A program made the position numbers and the translations under genes. Shown here piece by piece: positions 57,992-64,000 of a stretch of DNA of 64,000 nucleotides; position 1 is the first letter of the stretch; every line of letters begins with the position of its first letter. Where the stretch lies: positions 355,035-419,034 of the forward strand of contig MNCI01004147.1 of the NCBI GenBank assembly GCA_015680685.1, given 5' to 3'. The notes beneath the pieces are model-generated. The model was not told the DNA's origin. It ran no database searches and was given only the letters and a program-made list of their open reading frames with translations. This DNA is from Gnetum montanum. Taxonomy: Eukaryota > Streptophyta > Gnetopsida > Gnetales > Gnetaceae.

Positions 57992-58812
57992 TGATGAGTG
58001 GCGATGTACCCCTATGCTCAACCATACGAATATGAGCATTTCATGCACGATCCGGTCAAATTCCAAGGACTAAGTGCTTATGCGCTTCTGTGGAACAAGG
58101 ACGGGTTGGTTAATCGTTGTCTTCCAAAACTTTCTTGTATGTCACGATTGTATGGTTAAGTAAGCTTGAGGCATATGATTTTTATATCTTTTATATTTTT
58201 ATGTCATGTGCTAATAAGGGAGGAGAGAGATAACTAAGTGACTAATTTAACTTAACTACTCATTAACTAAGTTCTAACTAATCCTAACACCAGCATCCGT
58301 TCCCACTTGTCATACACATCATGATCTAGTGCAACGCTGCTGGGATTACCAAACGCTAATCATTACTGGGTTACCAAGCATTACACACATGCTCAAAGCG
58401 ATCGTACTAAGTGTATTTACTTAAAAAAGTGTAGGGTGAGAGAAGACATTAATTAACTAGGAAAGCATTTAATAACATCAATTAACACTAATTAATCTAT
58501 TCTAGATGTTGCAAGGTTTATCATAAAGTTTGTCTTTATTGCCGTACACAAGGTGTGCTCAAGTACACAATGCTCAAATAAAGATCCACTCACTTTATGA
58601 CTCCTACTACGGGCACGCAAAAATAATTCTAACTTTGGAAGGGAGAAAAGGTAAGAGTTTGACTAAGGGTCTAACTAACTATTGCAAAACCAAGTGTGCC
58701 CATCTCTTATTTATAGGGAAGGAGACAAGTCTCGATATCAGGTATTCGACATCACATGGTAGGCTCCAATATCGAGGATGCAATATCGTGGCCCCAATAT
58801 CGCGATTCATCA
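57992..58812 (-). repeat. 3' LTR of element B
   Basis: 821 bp, TGATGAGTGGCGATG...ATTCATCA on the plus strand, collinear with the A LTRs. TATA box (minus) is near 58707-58715. U3 has GATATC and AATATCG words (58735-58805). Confidence 0.85.
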
Positions 58813-58826
58813 TACCCCCATGACTA
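58813..58826 (-). promoter_or_regulatory. polypurine tract of element B
   Basis: The minus strand reads AGTCATGGGGGTA next to the LTR. Confidence 0.75.
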
Positions 58827-59028
58827 AATGAAAACTTGTCCTCGAGTTCCTTACAAAATATTGGGAAGGTATGGGATTATTGACTAATTGACAACTGACA
58901 TTGGAATGGGATGATAGACTCAACGTGCCTAGTGAACAAATCAATAAGCATATTAGAACATTAGTGTTCATGACCATTGTGGCAAACACTCATACATAAA
59001 TGACATCCAAGCCTTTATTTGGCAGCTT

Positions 59029-59030
<2 letters not shown>

Positions 59031-59096
<66 letters not shown>

Positions 59097-59098
59097 AG
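59031..59098. repeat. compound microsatellite (AG)n(TG)n
   Basis: About 17 AG units are followed by about 15 TG units. A's equivalent position has a short AG tract (42249-42272). The 121-codon minus-strand frame across it is an artefact of the repeat. Confidence 0.9.
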
Positions 59099-60241
59099 AA
59101 GATGAAGCATGTTGCCACCAAAGCCAAGATTGTGCCTTCCGTTGTTTATCCATAGCCACACCACCAAATTTGCTCCTTTCGTAAATGCTCCAGTTCCAGT
59201 CCATCATGAGTGCTTCTTCCAAGTTCAGTCCATTGTTTGTATGATCGCCATCTACACACACAACATAGTCACAAATGAGCAAAGATAGATAAACCACAAT
59301 GGAGTTTATACCTTGCCTCGATATGAAGCGCACTAGCTGAGTTGTAGTTATGGCAGAAACTAGTTTGAAGATTTATCACTGGTGACTACCTAAGGTGTAG
59401 GGGTTAGGCAAATAGTAGAATGGAAAAAATTGAAAAATTTGTGCCAAGGCCCCCACAACTAAGAGTGAACCTTCGGTAGCTATAAGATGGAAAAATATGA
59501 TGAACAAGAAATATGGGAAAAATAACAATGACAATGCCAATAAAATGGATGTCATGGATGGGGATGAAATAAGAAATGATTGATTGCAGAAAATGTTTAA
59601 AAAAAAGAAGTTAACAATTGCATCAAAAAGGAATGCTAGTGGGTCCTCCCTAAAGCAGGCTCATGCCCTTTATGCCTTGACAAACCCACAAACCAAAGAG
59701 TCCATAGGCTCTAGGAATGTCATTTGGAAGTAAGAGTTTAAAACTTACCCACAAGAATTCACCAAAGAAAAATAATGCATCAACCCAGAGATGAACTAAT
59801 GATAAAACTAGCAATGAGGTGGAAAATGGAAAGAAAGGTGGAGAGGAGAGAATGGAATGGAATCCCAAGAACAAGGTTGTATAAAGTCCCTTGTGTATTT
59901 TATGGTTAATGTGACTAAGTAGAACTCATCCCAAATCCAGACTCAAACAAACCACATTTGGTGACCTCGCATCAACACACTTGACCAATCCATCCACTTG
60001 AAGCAACAAGAATGCTTCCACAAAGAGTCACCACCATTCTAAGAAGAGCGAGATGGAGAACCAGGAAGTGAGAAAGGGTCTTAGTTAGAGGGAACCTTCA
60101 AGCATGGGTAACATGTCTTTCCAGTTCCATAACTAGTGCTTGTAGCCCATACTTCATTATTGTGTCTAAGGGGTGTGCTTTGAATTCTCACTTCTCTTTT
60201 TTTTTGCATGAGAACCACACCATGCAAAGACTTATTTTTAT

Positions 60242-60541
60242 TCACTCAACTTCCTGATATTTGAACAATGTCAGAATGGCGGAAAACCCAAGAAAAAGCA
60301 TCCAAGCACCCAAGAGAATGACCAACACAAATGCATTGAATCCCCTTGAAGTCACATCCTTTTCATCCTTTGAGTCTTGGTCTGAAAAATACCCAACCAC
60401 CAATTTATTAACAATTTTACTTAGAAAAAAGGGGACAGTACAGTTCCAACCAAAGGAGACCATAGAGTTGTATGGATGAGTGGACGGCATGGACTCATTG
60501 CCTGTTTTACCAAAAGAGCCATACCTTAATATTAGCATCAT
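60242..60541 (-). CDS. 99-aa frame with one hydrophobic segment, env-position
   Basis: An intact frame MMLILRYGSFGKTGNES...FKYQEVE. Residues about 68-92 (FNAFVLVILLGAWMLFLGFSAIL) form a likely membrane span, and the preceding part is charged (SDQDSKDEKDVTSRG). It sits between integrase and the 3' LTR, where some Athila-type elements carry an env-like frame. A's copy is broken. I see no signal peptide and no known family. The sequence could be a captured host fragment. Confidence 0.4.
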   Translation of the reverse strand: MMLILRYGSFGKTGNESMPSTHPYNSMVSFGWNCTVPFFLSKIVNKLVVGYFSDQDSKDEKDVTSRGFNAFVLVILLGAWMLFLGFSAILTLFKYQEVE

Positions 60542-60760
60542 AATTCAAAGGTAAAAACCAAACATTAAGAATCAATATGATATAATTCAATCCACCATCA
60601 TGAGCACTTATTGGATGACGAATAAAAGTAAATCAAGCAAAAAAATAAGTAGTAAAAATATGAACGATGGTGTAAAACAAAAATAAGAAAAGTTGGAAAA
60701 ATGCATAAAACAAAAATTCAAAAAGAACTGAGGACCTAGAATGGCTAGCATAGGTGGCCA

Positions 60761-60777
60761 TCTCCCCCACGACTGAG
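60761..60777 (-). promoter_or_regulatory. internal polypurine-tract-like element of B
   Basis: The minus strand reads CTCAGTCGTGGGGGAGA, about 100 bp past the integrase tail and 1.95 kb before the 3' LTR. Confidence 0.45.
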
Positions 60778-60869
60778 TTGGAAGGAGGAGATCCGGAATA
60801 GTGAGCAGGGATGTCCATCAACAGAGGTAGCATGTGTACTGGTTGTCCTAAGCTCATGGAAAGGTTTGG

Positions 60870-61960
60870 TTTGTTGCACGTTGACCAACAATTTCTTGTC
60901 CAAGCTCTTAGGTTTGTATATTATCATGGCCCCTGAAGGAAAAGTTGCATAAATAATATAAGGTTTTTCCCACAGTGTTTGAAATTTAGTACGTTGTGGC
61001 ACATGTGTGGGATTCTAGTAGAGAACCTTATCTCCTGGTTGATATTTAACTTTTCTAATTCTTAGGTCATGACATTGTTTATTGAATACCTTGTGCAATT
61101 CATTAGATGACAGGGCAGCTAGTCGATTTTCATCTAGCAAGTTAAGGGTTACTAATCGTTGTTTTTGTGTTAGATCAAAGTCAAGGTTGAGGTCACATGC
61201 CGTGGATACTGTATGGATCTCAGTTTGAATAGGAAGTGTTGGAAGCTTCCCATACACTAACTCATAGGGAGAGTAGCCTGTAGGGAGTTTCCATGTAGAG
61301 TAATATGCCCAAAGAGCATTGTTCAGTTTAGTGCTCCAGTCTTGCCTATACTTGCTAATAGTTCTTGTTAATATTTTCGTAATCTCCCTATTGGTGACCT
61401 CTACTTGACCGCTTGCTTGGGGGTGGTATGGTGTAGTTAATTTATGCTCAACCCCTAAGCGTTGCATTAATTTCTGAAAAGTTGCACCTATGAAGTGTGT
61501 ACCATTGTCTGAAATAAGTGCATGCAACACACCAAACCTATTCACGATTTGTTGTTGAACAAATCGTGCAGCTGTAGATGATGTACAATCTTTAACAGCA
61601 GCTACTTTGGCCTATTTTGTTAGGTAGTCAACGGCAACTACGATATAAGCTTTTCCACTAAACATTGGTGTAATGGGCCCCATAAAATCAATTCCCCAAA
61701 TGTCGAAGGGTTCTAATGGTTGAATCCATTGTTGTGGACCCTCCATTCTAGTAGTCATTTCCCCATCACGTTGATAGCCCTCACAAGATTGGACGAATTG
61801 ATGGGCGTCCCAAAACAATGTAGGCCAATAATATCCTGCAAGCAAGATCTTGATGGTCGTTCATCTCCTAGCGTAATGACCCCCACAAGGACCCTCATGA
61901 GCATCTTGGAGAACTTGCAATTGATCTATATCGGGAACACCCCATCGAACCAAGCCATTG
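60870..61960 (-). pseudogene. element B integrase
   Basis: The minus strand shows a zinc-binding N-terminus (HEGPCGGHYARR...FVQSCEGY, second Cys changed to Tyr), then the catalytic core: D in IWGIDFMGPITP, D in LISDNGTHFIG and E in GQVEVTNREI. Exactly 35 residues separate the last D and E, the DD35E signature. The C-terminal part has DKVLY and TLWEKPYIIYATFPSGAMIIYK, fitting the GPY/F module; no chromodomain follows. The sequence is of Tat/Athila type. A few stops (61612, 61015 and near 61850) interrupt it. It would insert the cDNA. Confidence 0.8.
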
Positions 61961-62090
61961 GGACACACTTTGTAAAATTTCCATTGATCTCCATAAAGTA
62001 CTTGGCTCAATGAAGAAACTGTTGTTTCTTCTTAAGGCTTAACTCTTGTGGGGTTTGTTGGGTGAGGAGATAGGTAAGAATGCTACTATA

Positions 62091-62815
62091 CTAGTTTTTC
62101 TCCGTGGATGATTGATTATTCACTACACCAACAAAGAGGAATTCATCAGGGAAATGATCAGAAATTAGATACTCATCCTTTTTGTTACCCCATTGCAATC
62201 GAGATAAATGATTAGCAACTACATTCTCAATGTCTTTGCAATCAATCATTGTTAAATCGAACTCTTGTAGGATTACAAGCCATCGTATGATACAAGGGCT
62301 TACCATTGGCTTATTCATGAGGAACCAGATTGCACTATGATCTGTATGTATATATACTTTATATCCCAATACATAGTGTCTAAACTTTTCTAGTGCAAAC
62401 ACTACAGCCATTAATTCTTTCTCTATGGTAGTGTATTTAAGTTGTGCACCATCGATACTTCTACTTGCACAGTGGATGTAATAAGGACACTTCTAGTCAT
62501 CTAACTATGTAAGTACAGATCCTAAGGCATAGTTGGACACATTAGTCATGATATGGAATGGTTTGGACCAATCAGGAGCTTGTAAAATGGGTGTTTCTAC
62601 TAGCTTTTTTTTCAGAGTTTGGAAAGCTAATTCACATTCCCTAGTCCATTTGAAAGATATGTCCTTTTTCGTTAATTCTAGCAATGGTTTGGCAACCTTT
62701 GAAAAGTTCTCAATAAATCTCCTATAGTATCCAGTGTGTCCAAGGAATGATCGAATATCTTTGACAGTTTCTAGTTGACAGGTAATTCCTAGGGTCTATT
62801 CCAGTTAATTCAGGA
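62091..62815 (-). pseudogene. element B RT C-terminal part and RNase H
   Basis: The minus strand begins abruptly with LGITCQLETVKDIRSFLGHTG and YYRRFIENFSKVAKPLLEL (RT thumb/connection), then WSKPFHIMTNVSNYALGSVL, the start of RNase H with its acidic residue replaced by N. ELMAVVFALEKFRHYVLG and YIHTDHSAIWFLMNKPM follow, then ENVVANHLSRLQW. The polymerase fingers and palm with the Y-x-D-D motif are absent. The frame enters here directly from the protease-RT spacer, so about 700 bp is deleted. A few stops lie at Q/W codons. Confidence 0.75.
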
Positions 62816-62819
62816 TATG

Positions 62820-63056
62820 ACCAAGTGAAGGCTTTTCACCATATATTTATCACCTTCAGCAGTCTCTCTTTTTGTTTCAGAGCAAGCTTCGCATTAATAA
62901 TTATCGATCTTCCATTTTTAAGGAACATGTATTCCCTACCGATGGGCAATGGCTTCAGCTCGAGGGGCTTCTACTTAAATTTCGCAGGGATTTTCAACTT
63001 CCCCCAGTTGATATTTTCAAGGCTAAGACTCGAAAGTTGGCGGTGGACTTGCTCTA
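62820..63056 (-). pseudogene. protease-RT spacer of element B
   Basis: The minus strand encodes LELKPLPIGREYMFL, IIINAKLALKQKERLLKVI and KAFTWSYPELTGIDP, the conserved linker found before RT in Tat/Athila elements. It ends at the deletion point near 62790-62800. Part of it survives in A next to A's own deletion (about 44118-44180). Confidence 0.7.
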
Positions 63057-63269
63057 ATGCGTCTATGCTATCAATGTAAGTGCAAGTCAAACCCTCAGTT
63101 GGTTCCATGCATATATTGAACTGCTTTCTTGATCAGTTGTCAGCCACTAGCTGCCTTCCTATCATGTGGCTGCTACATACATGCATCTTTGTATGTTGAT
63201 CACTTGTGCACACTAATTGCATGTAGGTAGTGCTAAACTTTGCACAAACCATGACCTTTGCACACAATT

Positions 63270-63950
63270 ACCTCATGTGTCATTGTATGTGATGCATGAA
63301 AATTTCTTCTTCTCAATCTTTCTGAATGTATTGTCCTTTGATATTTCTAGGAAAAGATTGTGGATTCCTAGGCATGTGTTGATGGTGCTTAGCCATGCCT
63401 TTTCCATTATGATTGGGAAGTCCCCCTTACCATTGTTCACCTGAATCACGAGCAAGTCAGCTGGGTACAACCATCCATAAATAGTGGTAATAATGTCAAC
63501 AACTAGTCCCAATGGGATAGTGATGGACTGGTCGGCCAACTCTAGACGGATGTTACTCTTTTTCAATGGTGGTAGGTTCTAGGCCTTGTACATTTCTTGA
63601 GAGATTAAATTGACACCAGAACCTGAATCCAAAAGAGCTTTGCATGGCTCATTCCTAGAAATTTGTAAGTATATCAAAGAACTCCCAGGATCAGAGAATT
63701 TCCTAGAAAGATAACTATCTTTGATCCAATCAGTGATGGCATGTGTTAGCATGACTATATGCATTGAGTGCAGTGGTTGGGTTGAAGAAGGCTTCGAAGT
63801 TTTGATTGATACTGAGGCGTCTAAGGAATTAGCTACTTGTGATTGCAAGGGCTTGGTTGGACTATTGGTTCTAAAGAAAGGTCTTTTCTTTATGCAATTA
63901 TCGAAACCAACAGTAGGTTGAGAGTTAACAGCCCTTATGGCATTACGTTG
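63270..63950 (-). pseudogene. element B gag tail and retropepsin
   Basis: The minus strand has CKALLDSGSGVNLISQEMYKA with a DSG triad near 63640, a TGG-to-TAG stop at 63576, then KKSNIRLELADQSITIPLGLV, DLLVIQVNNGKGDFPIIM and KAWLST. Length and order equal A's protease, but B's flap is in frame. Upstream is the gag tail, which leaves the window. Confidence 0.75.
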
Positions 63951-64000
63951 CTGCGACTAGGTAGGGAGTTCACCTTGCATTGCAGGAGTAGGTGGTAGTG

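Larger units (their letters stand above)
57992..64000 (-). mobile_element. element B: family 1 gypsy element, 5' end beyond window
   Basis: Minus strand. From right to left: gag tail/protease (63950-63270), protease-RT spacer (63056-62820), RT C-terminus and RNase H (62790-62091), integrase (61960-60870), internal polypurine-like tract, 3' region with a membrane-protein-like frame, terminal polypurine tract and 3' LTR (57992-58812). The RT polymerase core is missing. The window ends at a point equal to position 45118 of element A. Confidence 0.85.

Noticed and set aside
58968-59333. 121-codon minus-strand frame with His-Thr and Ser-Leu runs
   Set aside because: It is produced by the AG/TG microsatellite; the same region in element A is not open.

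Overview
This window reads as plant nuclear DNA from a repeat-dominated region of a large-genome seed plant. The evidence is GT/AG spliced exons, Ty3/gypsy LTR retrotransposons with plant-type primer sites, L1-type LINEs, and heavy C-to-T decay at CpG and CHG sites. I find no intact host gene, no rRNA or tRNA gene and no CRISPR. Nearly all recognisable coding sequence belongs to decayed mobile elements. I cannot name the species.

Layout. 1-6190: 3' half of a plus-strand gypsy element (T1) with a 934-codon extra reading frame (2336-5137) and a 3' LTR (5324-6190). 6301-27730: element C (plus strand), made of a truncated 5' LTR, gag N-terminus, protease, tandem-repeat blocks, a multi-exon antisense gene (19922-23775) and a truncated 3' LTR. 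C is broken by a solo LTR of the T1 family (8411-9289, inside the protease) and by a complete related element D (10217-19452, minus strand, LTRs about 1.65 kb). 27760-30440: remnant of a third relative, E (minus). 30460-35290: AT-rich DNA with a LINE tail, a 988-bp terminal-inverted-repeat element (32647-33634) and one orphan exon-like coding block (33958-34202). 35314-41040: nearly full-length L1-type LINE (minus) with a 20-bp target duplication. 41241-48256: complete element A (minus, T1 family) with LTRs, tRNA-Asp-like primer site and 5-bp target duplication ATTAA; its RT and integrase are deleted. 48900-55030: two divergent LINE copies of another clade lying back to back. 55174-55952: an LTR with primer site. 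57470-57991: an old gag. 57992-64000: element B (minus, T1 family), running off the window, with integrase and RNase H but no RT polymerase core.

How the parts relate. Two gypsy families dominate. Family 1 (T1, A, B, the solo LTR and the 55-kb LTR) has LTRs bounded by TGATGA...TCATCA, a very short U3 packed with GATATC-like palindromes, a DSG protease and Tat/Athila-like integrase and RNase H. Family 2 (C, D and probably E) has long LTRs with a repeated GAGAGCGTAGTC-type motif, encodes only gag and protease, and in C carries an intron-containing antisense gene. The antisense cassette, the motif arrays shared by LTR and interior, and a second polypurine-like tract conserved in family 1 are the most unusual signals. 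Most premature stops in these frames are explained by C-to-T changes.
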